From an uncultured Propionibacteriaceae bacterium (GTDB lineage Bacteria > Actinomycetota > Actinomycetes > Propionibacteriales > Propionibacteriaceae): a DNA stretch of 64,000 bases. Below the pieces are notes generated by a model. That model ran no database searches. It was not told where the DNA came from and was given only the letters and a program-made list of their open reading frames with translations. Every line of letters begins with the position of its first letter. Position 1 is the first letter of the stretch. Shown piece by piece: positions 1 to 7,919 of this stretch. The position numbers and the translations under genes were made by a program. The stretch is from contig CAMDZW010000003.1 in NCBI GenBank assembly GCA_945911015.1, forward strand, positions 62,001 to 126,000, read 5' to 3'.

Positions 1-118
1 ACAGCACCTCGGCCGCATCTTCAGGAGGTGGAGGTGCATCGGAGCCGAACCACTCCTGCGCGCCCTCGGCGACCGCCTTGAGCTCGTCGCGGGGGCGGGT
101 TTCTCGGGTGTCACTCAT
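1..118 (-). CDS. cysH: Probable CysH (APS/PAPS reductase), N-terminal edge only
   Basis: Only the first 39 codons lie in the window; the gene runs off the left edge. It starts at ATG 118, 13 nt after the stop of the sulfite reductase gene, so the two are probably cotranscribed. The visible protein begins MSDTRETRPRDELKAVAEGA and continues acidic and Pro-rich. That resembles the poorly conserved N-terminus of actinobacterial CysH, which follows the sulfite reductase gene in many relatives. No catalytic motif is visible, so the function rests on context and a short ELKA-type segment. A small hypothetical protein cannot be excluded. Confidence 0.45.
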   Translation of the reverse strand, partial: MSDTRETRPRDELKAVAEGAQEWFGSDAPPPPEDAAEVL

Positions 119-131
119 CGTCAGTTTCCCT

Positions 132-1820
132 TCACCGCAAGGATTCTTCATCGGCGCGGGCGACCCATTCGGAAAATGTCTCCTCCTCGCTCACGCGCTC
201 GGCGATCCACGTCCGCACGACCCGTTCGACATAGTCGGGCAGATCGGCGGCGGTGACCTTGAGTCCACGGACGGTACGTCCCAGGCCCGCTTCGTCACGA
301 TCAGTCGAGGCCAGGCCACCTCCCAGATGCACTTGGAACCCGAACTCCTCGCCGCCGATCAACTGGCCCTTCAGCCCGATGTCAGCGACCTGGACCCGGG
401 CACAGGAGTTCTGGCAACCGTTGATGTTGAGGGTCACCGGCGGGTTGACCTCGACCCCGGCCATGCGACGCTCCAGCTCGGCCACGGTGTCAGCGGCCAG
501 TTGCTTGGTCTCGACGAAGGCGAGCTTGCAGTACTCGATGCCGGTGCAGGCAATGGTGCTGCGACGAAAGGGGCTGGGCCGTGCACTCAACCCGAGATCA
601 TCCAACTGTGCAACGAGTTCCTCGACCTTGTCCGGGGCGACATCGAGTACGAGGACCTTTTGATGTGGGGTGAGGCGGATCCTTCCTGAGCCGGCCGCCT
701 CCACAGTTTCTGCGAGCTGGGTGAGCAACGTGCCGCTGACCCGGCCGACGGTCGGGGTCACCCCGATGTACTTGCGTCCGTCCTTCTGGTCGTGGATGCC
801 GACATGGTCTCCGGGAGCGGTCGACTTCGCCGGGGCTGGGCCATCCGGCAGTGGCGCATCGAGGTAGTCACTCTCGAGGATCTGCCGGAATTTCTCCGGT
901 CCCCAGTCATCCATCAGGAACTTCAGCCGGTTCTTCGTGCGCTGCTTGCGATATCCGTAGTCACGGAAGATGCGCGTCACCCCGTACCAGACCTCGACAG
1001 CGCGGTCCGGTGCCACCCAGGCACCCAGCCTCTTGGCCAGCCTCGGCACCGTCGACAGGCCGCCACCGACCCACAGGTCGTAGCCGGGGCCGTGTTCAGG
1101 ATGAATGACGCCGACGAAGGAGATGTCGTTGATCTCGTGGACGACGTCCAGGCTCGGATGCCCGGTGAAGGCGGTCTTGTACTTGCGCGGCAGGTTCGAC
1201 AGCTCCGGATTTCCGATGTAACGCTCGGAAATCTCGCGGATCACCGGTGTCGGGTCGACGATTTCATCGGCGGCGATCCCGGCCACCGGGCTGCCGAGGA
1301 TGACTCTCGGTACGTCGCCACAGGCCTCGGTGGTGTGCAGGCCGACCGCTTCCAGCCGCTCCCAGATCTCGGGAACGTCAGCAATGTCGACCCAGTGCAA
1401 CTGGATGTTCTGCCGGTCAGTGATGTCGGCGGTGTCACGGGCGAACTCGCTCGAGATCGTTGCGACCACCCGTAGCTGCTCAGTGGTCAGTTGTCCCCCG
1501 TCGATCCGGACCCGCATCATGAAGTACTCGTCGGACAGTTCGTCTGCGTCCAACTTCGATGTCCGGGAGCCGTCGATCCCCTGCTTGCGTTGGGTGTAGA
1601 GGCCGTACCAACGGAATCGGCCGGTCAGGTCATCGGCTGGGATGTTGTGGTAACCGGCCTTGGCATAGGTGTCGATGATGCGCTGCTTGACGCTCAGGCC
1701 GTCGTCAGCCCGCTTCAGCACTTCGTTGGCATTGAGGGGTTCCTTGCCATCAACCAGCCACTGACCCATGGAGGTCGGGCGGCGTGCCGGTTTGGTTGAT
1801 GGGGTGGGGGTTGTCGTCAT
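132..1820 (-). CDS. sirA: Ferredoxin-dependent nitrite/sulfite reductase (assimilatory sulfite reductase)
   Basis: Six-electron reduction of sulfite to sulfide (or nitrite to ammonia) in the cytoplasm using ferredoxin. The 562-aa protein has the duplicated ferredoxin-like and sirohaem domains of the family. The sirohaem/4Fe-4S ligands are visible as CTGIEYC (C425, C431) and NGCQNSC (C469, C473), a C-x5-C ... C-x3-C pattern. ATG 1820 (MTTTPTPSTK) is preferred over an upstream in-frame ATG at 1955, which would add a non-conserved basic tail; an ATG at 1769 is another option. A probable cysH follows within 13 nt, and a Cys-bearing leader peptide and hairpins precede the gene. Both favour sulfite over nitrite as substrate. 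Confidence 0.93.
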   Translation of the reverse strand: MTTTPTPSTKPARRPTSMGQWLVDGKEPLNANEVLKRADDGLSVKQRIIDTYAKAGYHNIPADDLTGRFRWYGLYTQRKQGIDGSRTSKLDADELSDEYFMMRVRIDGGQLTTEQLRVVATISSEFARDTADITDRQNIQLHWVDIADVPEIWERLEAVGLHTTEACGDVPRVILGSPVAGIAADEIVDPTPVIREISERYIGNPELSNLPRKYKTAFTGHPSLDVVHEINDISFVGVIHPEHGPGYDLWVGGGLSTVPRLAKRLGAWVAPDRAVEVWYGVTRIFRDYGYRKQRTKNRLKFLMDDWGPEKFRQILESDYLDAPLPDGPAPAKSTAPGDHVGIHDQKDGRKYIGVTPTVGRVSGTLLTQLAETVEAAGSGRIRLTPHQKVLVLDVAPDKVEELVAQLDDLGLSARPSPFRRSTIACTGIEYCKLAFVETKQLAADTVAELERRMAGVEVNPPVTLNINGCQNSCARVQVADIGLKGQLIGGEEFGFQVHLGGGLASTDRDEAGLGRTVRGLKVTAADLPDYVERVVRTWIAERVSEEETFSEWVARADEESLR

Positions 1821-1902
1821 GGTCGGGCCTCGAATTCGGGTGTGAGAGGTCACGGAAGGGCGGCAGGGATATGGCCGGCGTATCGCCCATGGACCTCTTG
1901 AC

Positions 1903-1980
1903 GCCCCGGCGGGGCCGATCATCGAGGAGATGCACTTGGGCGAGACACAGCCCAAGCACGGGCATCAAGAACGTGATGCC
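1903..1980 (-). promoter_or_regulatory. Hairpin series between Cys leader peptide and sirA (candidate attenuator)
   Basis: Reading the minus strand after the leader stop, three stems occur in a row. GGCATCA (1980-1974) pairs with TGATGCC (1967-1961). CTTGGGC (1956-1950) pairs with GCCCAAG (1941-1935), extendable by wobble pairs. GCCCC (1915-1911) pairs with GGGGC (1907-1903). Order and position fit pause/antiterminator/terminator or RBS-masking elements of an attenuator. The last stem is short and has no clear U-tract, so control may be translational. Confidence 0.5.
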
Positions 1981-1999
1981 GTACGGGTCATGTGCCGGA

Positions 2000-2062
2000 T
2001 CAGCGGCACAGACACATGAAATTGCTCTCGACGCGCCCCAGATCGACGTGACGTCGTGTCAC
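2000..2062 (-). CDS. Cysteine-containing leader peptide upstream of sirA
   Basis: A 20-codon ORF starts at GTG 2062 and stops at TGA 2002-2000. It reads (V/M)TRRHVDLGRV, then ESNF, then MCLCR. The RRHVDL-x-RV core and the Cys-rich end match the class of actinobacterial 'putative leader peptides' found upstream of sulfur-assimilation genes. The two Cys codons sit just before the stop, where a ribosome starved of Cys-tRNA would stall and change folding of the downstream hairpins. No Shine-Dalgarno sequence is obvious, and the promoter was not identified with confidence. Being shorter than ordinary genes, it would be missed by standard gene calling. Confidence 0.75.
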   Translation of the reverse strand: MTRRHVDLGRVESNFMCLCR

Positions 2063-2166
2063 GGCGAGGAAGCTCAGGTCGGAGAACATGTTGAAATTTC
2101 TACAGTCTTTCGATCGGCAATGCAACTCAGCGGCCCTCATGGCGAGACACTGTGTCGTGAGTCAAC

Positions 2167-2210
2167 GACCCGGGCCCGGCGAACGGACAGCCGCTCGCCG
2201 CGCCCGGGTC
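2167..2210 (-). terminator. Terminator of the beta-helix protein gene
   Basis: Long stem: GACCCGGGC (2167-2175) pairs with GCCCGGGTC (2202-2210), and inside it CGGCGA pairs with TCGCCG, closing a 12-nt loop. It lies 13 nt past the stop codon of the minus-strand gene ending at 2223. There is no strong U-tract, as is common in actinobacteria. Confidence 0.7.
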
Positions 2211-2222
2211 AGGGAATCCGAG

Positions 2223-4160
2223 TCAGCTGACCGGCGGGACCAGCTCGTAGGGAGCCCCGACCTCGGCGATCACCGGGTTCGTGATCCGCACCGCAGAGTT
2301 GTCCGATCCGCCGCGTTTGCGCACCCCGAAGCCGACCCGTCCGGACTCGGGCAGCTGCACCACCATGGAGATGACGTGCCACTGCGATCCGAGACCCACC
2401 TCTTCGTCGCCGTCGCCAAGGGCATCACTCCACAGCACGGCAGCGGTCTCCTCATCGGACCCGGCGACCGTGCAAGCGAAGTAGACCAGTTTGCCGGCCA
2501 GTTCGGGGGCGACAGCCAGGTCGAGCACGACTCCGAAGGCTTCGGTGTTGACGGCGCCGGTGATCTCGAAGACCGGTTGACCGCGATGTTTGGTGCCGGC
2601 TGCTTTCCGGACGCCGCCCAGCCGCTCCCGGGTGAGGTCGCGGAACCGGACCAAGGACTCGCTGTAGTTGGTTCGGTACTGACCTGCGACATCGGCGTGG
2701 TGAAGATCGGTCACCCCCTGTTCCAGATCCTGCACCAGCATCGGCACCATTTCGATGTTCTGGCGTTGAGGGGGAAACACCCCGTTGCTGTGCATGACCG
2801 GACGCTCGACCATGGCTCCGAGCCCGGAGCGACTCGTCCCGGTGATCATCAGCGGATAGGCAGGTCCGGCCTTGCCACGCAGGATCGTGGTGCCGGTGAT
2901 CTCGATGCCGTTGGACGCGCAGTAGCAGGCCACGAACCCTTCGGACTCACCGACGAGGACGTAGTTGCTGGCCATCCGCACCGGACCAGTGGGCCATTCG
3001 GAGCCGATGGCCTTGCGAGTACCGGTGCCACTGATCACCACATCGGCCTTGACCAACCGGTCCGGCTGCTCGAACTGGAAACCGACTGCGGCATTGGTCT
3101 CGAAATAGCAGTTGGAGATCTCCAGTGGCTGGATGTCCTGCTGCACATGGATCGCCGCAATCGCTTCGTCTTCGAAGATGCACCCGACGATCCGCACGCC
3201 GAGCCCGGACTCGAGCAGGTTCACCCCGATGCCGTCGTTGTGGGTGAAGTTGCAGTTGACGATGTTGAGGTTGTTGAGCTGTCCGCGGGTGGCACGGAAC
3301 CCGTCACCGACGTTGTAGAGGAACGCACAGTCGTCAAGTGTCAGCCCCCAGCCGTACCCCAAGGCAAGACCTGCCTCCAGCGTCATCTGCAGGTTGATCC
3401 GACGGAAGGTGCTGTAGACGATGTAGGTGCTGTGAACCCCGTACCGCAAGGACTTGCGTCCGTTGATGCTCAGGTCGGAGAACTCGAAGAACCGTGCCCC
3501 GGCTTCGTCGTCGAACAGGAAGATCGCTTCCAGCGGATCCTCCTGGGTGAAATCGGCTGTCGGGCTGATCACCGAACCGGAGTTCGCCGGATAGGCCACG
3601 AAGTCGCCGAAGATCTTGATCCCCATCTTGGCGTTGGCCACTGTGATGGGACGACCGACGGCATAGGGGGCAGGGCCGGCCGGGAAGTACACCGCCTTCG
3701 AGGACCGTTGACCTTCATCGATCGCGGCCTGGATGGCATCGGCATCGTCGGTCTCCCCGTCGGCGACCGCGCCGAACCAGCGCACATTGAGCGCACCGGC
3801 AAACTCGCGATGGAACCGTTGTCCCGCGGCGGTCACCACCACCGTGCCACCGTTGTCGGCCGAGGTCGTGTCGCCGGGCACATGTCGGAACACACCACCA
3901 CGTCCGGGGTCGGTCAACCAGTAGCAGTCGTCGGCGGCAGCAGTGGTCAGGTCGCGCAGCTCGGCCAAGGAGATCGGCCCGATACCACTGGCGTCGGTTT
4001 CCGGCGCAGCATGGGCCCGAGCCGGTCCCATGGCGGCCGAGGCCACGGCCACTGGCACTGCCGCGGCAGCCGCGGCGAGGAATCGTCGGCGTACGGTACG
4101 ACGGGCGTCCAGCGCCCTGGACTCGTCCGGTGTCGTGTTGTCGGGGTCGAAGGTGGGCAC
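2223..4160 (-). CDS. Tat-exported right-handed beta-helix protein, pectate-lyase-3 / rhamnogalacturonase-like
   Basis: The 645-aa protein begins with a twin-arginine signal (RRTVRRRFLAAAAAAVPVAVA) followed by ARAHAAP, so it is probably secreted folded. About 60 residues further is NVRWFGAVADGETDDADAIQ, the start signature of the pectate_lyase_3 / epimerase-like beta-helix family. Repeated short NC/NCNF-type coils follow through the middle (LDDCAFLYN, IVNCNFTHNDG, ISNCYFETNA), typical of parallel beta-helix turns. Substrate is unknown: plant or microbial polysaccharide is the family guess, and phage-tailspike-like folds look similar. GTG 4160 is chosen because AAAGGGA lies 7 nt upstream; an in-frame ATG at 4220 would add 20 residues. 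The gene lies downstream of a GntR/LacI-type regulator on the same strand. Confidence 0.75.
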   Translation of the reverse strand: MPTFDPDNTTPDESRALDARRTVRRRFLAAAAAAVPVAVASAAMGPARAHAAPETDASGIGPISLAELRDLTTAAADDCYWLTDPGRGGVFRHVPGDTTSADNGGTVVVTAAGQRFHREFAGALNVRWFGAVADGETDDADAIQAAIDEGQRSSKAVYFPAGPAPYAVGRPITVANAKMGIKIFGDFVAYPANSGSVISPTADFTQEDPLEAIFLFDDEAGARFFEFSDLSINGRKSLRYGVHSTYIVYSTFRRINLQMTLEAGLALGYGWGLTLDDCAFLYNVGDGFRATRGQLNNLNIVNCNFTHNDGIGVNLLESGLGVRIVGCIFEDEAIAAIHVQQDIQPLEISNCYFETNAAVGFQFEQPDRLVKADVVISGTGTRKAIGSEWPTGPVRMASNYVLVGESEGFVACYCASNGIEITGTTILRGKAGPAYPLMITGTSRSGLGAMVERPVMHSNGVFPPQRQNIEMVPMLVQDLEQGVTDLHHADVAGQYRTNYSESLVRFRDLTRERLGGVRKAAGTKHRGQPVFEITGAVNTEAFGVVLDLAVAPELAGKLVYFACTVAGSDEETAAVLWSDALGDGDEEVGLGSQWHVISMVVQLPESGRVGFGVRKRGGSDNSAVRITNPVIAEVGAPYELVPPVS

Positions 4161-4191
4161 AGCAATGTCCCTTTCTGGGCGTGGTGGATCG

Positions 4192-4230
4192 CCCCCGGGC
4201 TTTCCGGGGGATGGTGTCACCGGTGGTGAC
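4192..4230 (-). promoter_or_regulatory. Hairpin and operator-like dyad between regulator and beta-helix gene
   Basis: Two symmetrical elements lie in the 104-nt gap. GTCACC-GGT-GGTGAC (4216-4230) is a perfect 6-3-6 dyad that could be an operator. CCCCCGG (4192-4198) pairs with CCGGGGG (4204-4210) around GCTTT, which could end the regulator transcript or sit in the 5' UTR of the beta-helix gene. The order suggests the beta-helix gene may have its own regulated promoter. Confidence 0.4.
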
Positions 4231-4264
4231 GGACACGGTCAGCGCGGGTCGCACTGACTCCAGA

Positions 4265-5443
4265 TCAGCGCGGCAGCGTGATCTCGTTTCGGGTCAACAG
4301 AAGACCTTCCAAGGGGGCGGGCACGTGGGTCGGCCACGCGTGTTCAGAGGTCATCCGCGCCAGCAGTTTCATGCCGACGACATGGTCGACACCAGGGCCG
4401 GTCAGGCGCTGGTGGTGACGGTCCCACAGCAGCTGTGCGGCATGCACACCGAGCTCGTGCCACTGCGGGAGGATCGAATTGCTCACCAGGTGTTCGGCAT
4501 CGAGGGTTCCTTCGAAACCGACCAGGGCTGGCCACTCGGCATGGGGGACGGCATGTTCGGCGTAGGCGTCGACCAGGCCGAGGATGGCGTGGTCGTCAGC
4601 ACCGATGACCGCCGTGAACCGGTCCCGGTGGCGCACCATCGCTTGTGCGGCTTCGCGCGCCGCGTCACGAGCCGTCGGGTGGTGCACGACGGGTTGGTCC
4701 AGGGTGAATCCGAGCCCGGTCGTGTCGAGGTGGGCCTGCTCCATCGCCAGACGCCAGCCCTCGCCGCGGTCAGCAGAGTACCGGTGCGCCGGGTCGGGCC
4801 CGTCCGGAGGGGCGACGTGCAGTCCGAGGTAGGCAATGCTGGTGTGGCCATGGGCCAGGAGGTGCTCCACGGCGAGCCGGCCGCCGCCGAGGTCATCGAA
4901 TCGCACCACGTCGCAGTCGTCGTCGGCGTCAGGGCGCCGACCGATGCGGACCTGTGGTGGCCCGGAGGTCGTGGTCAGGACACCCGCGGCATCGTCGGTG
5001 TCGGCCCGCCAGGTGGCGATCCCGGCACAGTGAGCGGTGAGGGTGGCCACCTCGGACAACTGCCCCAGCTCAGCAAAGGTCAACGGGATCGTGGAGCCGC
5101 CGAGCTCGGCGATCCGTTCTTCGAAGCCAGCACGGATCGCGGCGGCATGTTGTTGTTCCAACGCGGTGCGGTTCGTCGGGTGCAGGAACAGGAAGCACGG
5201 CGCGGCCCCGGAGCGGACACGTCCGGCAAAGATGCCCACCCTCGGCACGGACACCAGCCGGCCAGAAGCGATCAGTGGTCCGAGCTCGTTGAGGATCGTC
5301 GGTGCGGAGAGCCCGAATTCCTCGGACAGCCTGCGCAGCGGCGGGAGTGGGTCGTCAGGGGCGAGTTCGCCGCTGTCGAGCTGGGCGAGCACATGACGAG
5401 TGAGCGCGGCCCTGCGCTGGGCGCTGCTGCGTTGCTCGACCAT
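4265..5443 (-). CDS. GntR-type winged-helix regulator with LacI-like ligand-binding domain
   Basis: The 392-aa protein has an N-terminal winged helix (residues about 8-72). Its recognition region PLPPLRRLSEEFGLSAPTI is followed by a SGRLVSVPRVGIFAG wing. The C-terminal part, about 75-392, is a LacI/periplasmic-binding-like sensor (AEHLLAHGHTSIAYLG and VVGMKLLARMTSE segments). This AraR-like architecture usually senses a sugar and represses catabolic genes. ATG 5443 has AGGAGG 6 nt upstream. It is encoded just upstream of the exported beta-helix protein, which is its likely target together with itself. Confidence 0.85.
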   Translation of the reverse strand: MVEQRSSAQRRAALTRHVLAQLDSGELAPDDPLPPLRRLSEEFGLSAPTILNELGPLIASGRLVSVPRVGIFAGRVRSGAAPCFLFLHPTNRTALEQQHAAAIRAGFEERIAELGGSTIPLTFAELGQLSEVATLTAHCAGIATWRADTDDAAGVLTTTSGPPQVRIGRRPDADDDCDVVRFDDLGGGRLAVEHLLAHGHTSIAYLGLHVAPPDGPDPAHRYSADRGEGWRLAMEQAHLDTTGLGFTLDQPVVHHPTARDAAREAAQAMVRHRDRFTAVIGADDHAILGLVDAYAEHAVPHAEWPALVGFEGTLDAEHLVSNSILPQWHELGVHAAQLLWDRHHQRLTGPGVDHVVGMKLLARMTSEHAWPTHVPAPLEGLLLTRNEITLPR

Positions 5444-5464
5444 GGCTACCTCCTGAGCCAGGAT

Positions 5465-5480
5465 TTAACAGCCTTAACAG
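5465..5480 (-). promoter_or_regulatory. Direct repeat TTAACAG x2 upstream of the regulator (candidate operator)
   Basis: TTAACAG occurs at 5465-5471 and 5474-5480, 9 bp apart, 22 bp upstream of the regulator start. This AT-rich direct repeat stands out in a GC-rich background, and its spacing is close to one helical turn. It could be an autoregulatory operator, or partly a -10 region (TGTTAA on the minus strand). Confidence 0.4.
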
Positions 5481-5509
5481 ACGTGAGTCAAGGGCTTCGG
5501 CACAACAGC

Positions 5510-6607
5510 TCAGAACTGCTCGGCCTGTTCGGAAAGCCAGATCCGCCACTGTCCGACCTGTTCGCTCGTCAGGGCCGTGGTGGTGGCGTACCAGTCCCGG
5601 AGCCACCGCTGTTGATCGTCGGCCCCACTGGCCTCCTGGAGCCACCGACACACCGTCCAGGCCCGTGCATAGGGCTCGGTTGAGGCATCGGCGAACTCAT
5701 CATCGGTCGGTACGCGGAGCGCATCGGTCCCGTGGGCGCGAACCCGGGCAAGCAGCCCTTCGGCCTGACGCCAACCACCGGCCTCGTCGTCGGCCCAGGT
5801 GACGGCCTCGGCGTACCCCTCCTCCACCCACAGCGGCAGGGCGGTCCGCGGCGCATCGGTGACGACATGGACGATCTCGTGGGTCAACAGGGCCAGCACC
5901 TCGGCGTCGCCGAGGGCTCCGACGCGGAGCGGGTCGAGCAGGACATGGATCGGCCCGTTGCCCATCGCCCAGGTGCTGGCGGCCGCATGCTCGTTCACCG
6001 TGGCCCCCAGCGACAGCAGCTGTTGTGGTGCGAACGGACACTGGAGCCAGACCCGTACGACATCATCACCGGTGCGATCACGCACTGCCGCCACGGCACG
6101 GTCGGTGAGGTCGACCCACGTCGACAGCGGGCGACCGGCCCAGCGGTCCTCGGCCACCGCTGCGGAGACGAGCAGGCCACAGTCCTGCCCCAGCACCGTT
6201 GTGCAGGGGCCGAGGCCCCACAGGGGCACCGGATCGATCCGAGTCGCTGGATCTGCTGGATCAGGAAGGGGACCGAGCGAGAGTCGCTCCCCTCCGATGT
6301 GGTCGACCACTGCAATCGGGAGGCGATGGGTCTGGGGTGCATCGTCGGGCAGTTGCCAGGTGATGTCGACACCGTCGGGCGAGTCGGCCACGGTGAACCC
6401 GGCCAGCCCCAGGCCGGCGACGGCGGGGCTGTCGGTCCACAGGTCCCGTTCGGCCGGCTGGTCGCCGGCGAGCACAGCATCGGCCCAGGACGAGAGCAGG
6501 AGTTCGCGTCGTTGCCGGGATGACGACGCGGGCACGCTTCCCTGCTGGCAACCGGTCAGAACAAGAGCACTCAGACCGGCGCCGAGCAGGGCACGGCGGG
6601 TGGTCAG
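5510..6607 (-). CDS. Lipoprotein with HExxH gluzincin-like protease domain; apparent CTG start
   Basis: In-frame translation upstream of the nearest GTG (6535) gives TTRRALLGAGLSALVLTGC, a textbook lipoprotein signal with lipobox LTGC (Cys 20), directly preceded by CTG at 6607. No ATG, GTG or TTG is available there, and the CTG overlaps the TGA of the NlpC/P60 gene (CTGA). The protein would then be 365 aa and membrane-anchored outside the cell. THEIVHVV (about residues 243-247) plus WVEEGYAE about 15 residues later is the HExxH...E pattern of gluzincin metallopeptidases. If translation began at GTG 6535 the signal would be lost. Coupling to the cell-wall hydrolase suggests an extracellular role. 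Confidence 0.75.
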   Translation of the reverse strand: MTTRRALLGAGLSALVLTGCQQGSVPASSSRQRRELLLSSWADAVLAGDQPAERDLWTDSPAVAGLGLAGFTVADSPDGVDITWQLPDDAPQTHRLPIAVVDHIGGERLSLGPLPDPADPATRIDPVPLWGLGPCTTVLGQDCGLLVSAAVAEDRWAGRPLSTWVDLTDRAVAAVRDRTGDDVVRVWLQCPFAPQQLLSLGATVNEHAAASTWAMGNGPIHVLLDPLRVGALGDAEVLALLTHEIVHVVTDAPRTALPLWVEEGYAEAVTWADDEAGGWRQAEGLLARVRAHGTDALRVPTDDEFADASTEPYARAWTVCRWLQEASGADDQQRWLRDWYATTTALTSEQVGQWRIWLSEQAEQF

Positions 6608-7737
6608 GGGCGGCCGTACCCGGCGATCGGCATCGAGTCCATGGAGGCGTACTGGACGACACTTCCGGTGCTCGGGGCGTGGATGATCTGACCGTTGCCG
6701 ACGTAGATCGCGACGTGGGTGATACCGCCGTAGTAGAAGACCAGGTCGCCGGGCTGCAGCTCGCCGCGGCTGATCCGCTTGGTGCTGCTGTACTGCGCCT
6801 GTGAGGTGCGCGGGAGGCTGACTCCAGCAGCACGCCAGGACGTCGAGGTCAGACCGGAACAGTCGTATCCGGGACCAGTGCCACCCCAGACATACGGTGC
6901 GCCGAGCTTGGACTGAGCCGACGCCACCGCGGCAGCGCCACGGCCTGAGGACGGCACGGGCGGCGGCTTCGGCTTGCCCTCCTTGGCCTTGCGCTCATTG
7001 TTGCGCGAGTTGGGGTTGGTTTCGCGCGACTGGCTGTTGTCGTTGTTGTTGTCCTCGGCGGCGCGGCGGGCAGCTTCCTCGGCGGCACGACGGGCAGCCT
7101 CGATGCGGGCACGTTCCTCAGCGGTCAGTCGGTCGAGGACTTCCTCGGCCTCGTCCAGCTTGGCCTGCGAGGCCTTGCGGGCCTTGTCCATCTCCTCGGT
7201 GGCCTGCTTCATCGCGGCGGCGTCAGCCTTGGCCGAACGCCCCAGCGCCGACAGGTTGCCCAGTTCGGTCTGGTAATCCTGCAGGATGACCCGCTGGCGC
7301 TCGTTGATCCGCCCTTGCAGCGCAAGGTCATTGAGCAGGGCATCGGGTGAGGACGAGACGATCAACTTGGTCGTGTTGTCGACGCCGCGGTTCTGGTACT
7401 GGGTCAGGGCAATGGCGGCAACCGCTTCGCGCAGCTCCTCGACCTCCTCCTGCTGTGCAGCGAGGTCACGCTCCTTGGCCTTGCGCGCCTTCTCGGCAGC
7501 TTGGTACTTCTCCTGGGCGGCGAGCCAGTCCTGGTCGAGCGCGGCGGACTGCTGCTTCAGCTCGTCGACGAGTTCTTGTGCCTCCGCCACCGTGCGGGGC
7601 GGGTCAGCAGGATCGGCCAGTGCCGACCCAGCCGGGATCATGGTGAACGCGACGGCCGCGATGGCGGCGCCGGCGAGGGTGTTGCGAGCAAGCCTCTTCA
7701 GTTTTGCGGCAGTCAACCACTCGTGGCGTGGGTTCAC
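6604..7737 (-). CDS. NlpC/P60 peptidoglycan endopeptidase, RipA-like
   Basis: Secreted gamma-D-Glu-mDAP (DL) endopeptidase acting on cell-wall stem peptides during septation. The 377-aa protein has an N-terminal export signal (about 1-42, ending SALAD). A long coiled coil (about 45-210) is rich in Lys/Glu/Ala, followed by an Asn/Pro linker. The C-terminal NlpC/P60 domain has catalytic Cys in YDCSG (C293) and His in THVAIY (H341) and IIHAP (H353). GTG 7737 is chosen because GAGGAG lies 7 nt upstream; an in-frame start at 7752 lies on the RBS side. A c-di-AMP riboswitch fills the 5' UTR. The downstream lipoprotein gene overlaps by 4 nt. Confidence 0.93.
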   Translation of the reverse strand: MNPRHEWLTAAKLKRLARNTLAGAAIAAVAFTMIPAGSALADPADPPRTVAEAQELVDELKQQSAALDQDWLAAQEKYQAAEKARKAKERDLAAQQEEVEELREAVAAIALTQYQNRGVDNTTKLIVSSSPDALLNDLALQGRINERQRVILQDYQTELGNLSALGRSAKADAAAMKQATEEMDKARKASQAKLDEAEEVLDRLTAEERARIEAARRAAEEAARRAAEDNNNDNSQSRETNPNSRNNERKAKEGKPKPPPVPSSGRGAAAVASAQSKLGAPYVWGGTGPGYDCSGLTSTSWRAAGVSLPRTSQAQYSSTKRISRGELQPGDLVFYYGGITHVAIYVGNGQIIHAPSTGSVVQYASMDSMPIAGYGRP

Positions 7738-7752
7738 GCGGAGTCTCCTCAA

Positions 7753-7880
7753 AGTCCTGTCGCCGACCGGGTGAGCTGACGGGTTCGGGCCAGGATTGCC
7801 CTACGGTGCCGCAGCACCGATTCACCCCAGGGGAAAGTGGTTCCCCGGCTCTCTTCGCAGAGATTTGGCGTGTCCTGGCT
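7753..7880 (-). promoter_or_regulatory. c-di-AMP riboswitch (ydaO/yuaA class)
   Basis: On the minus strand the 5' UTR contains the conserved ydaO-class blocks in order. They are GCCAAATCTCTGCGAAGAGAG, CCGGGGAACCA, a short stem, CTGGGGTGAATCGG, GTAGGGCAATCCTGGCCCGAACCCGTCAGCTCACCCGGTCGGCGACAGG (each quoted piece is part of one element; the last spans 7753-7803). The class binds cyclic di-AMP and usually lowers expression of cell-wall hydrolase and osmoprotection genes. NlpC/P60 genes are its standard actinobacterial targets, as here. Limits are estimated by eye. Confidence 0.9.
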
Positions 7881-7919
7881 TGGTAGCTCCTCCACCACCG
7901 ACGAACCAGAACCGTGATC

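Larger units (their letters stand above)
1821..2222. other. 402-nt gene-free stretch: sirA leader region plus terminator
   Basis: No protein gene of normal size is convincing here. On the minus strand it holds, in order of transcription, the terminator of the beta-helix gene (2167-2210), a 20-codon leader peptide (2000-2062), and a run of hairpins (1903-1980) before the sirA start. Plus-strand ORFs crossing it are antisense shadows. Confidence 0.75.

Noticed and set aside
2088..4229. Plus-strand 713-aa ORF opposite the beta-helix gene
   Set aside because: Antisense shadow of a real gene in high-GC DNA. It has no domain pattern, no RBS and an odd His/Asp/Gly-rich composition typical of reversed actinobacterial codons.
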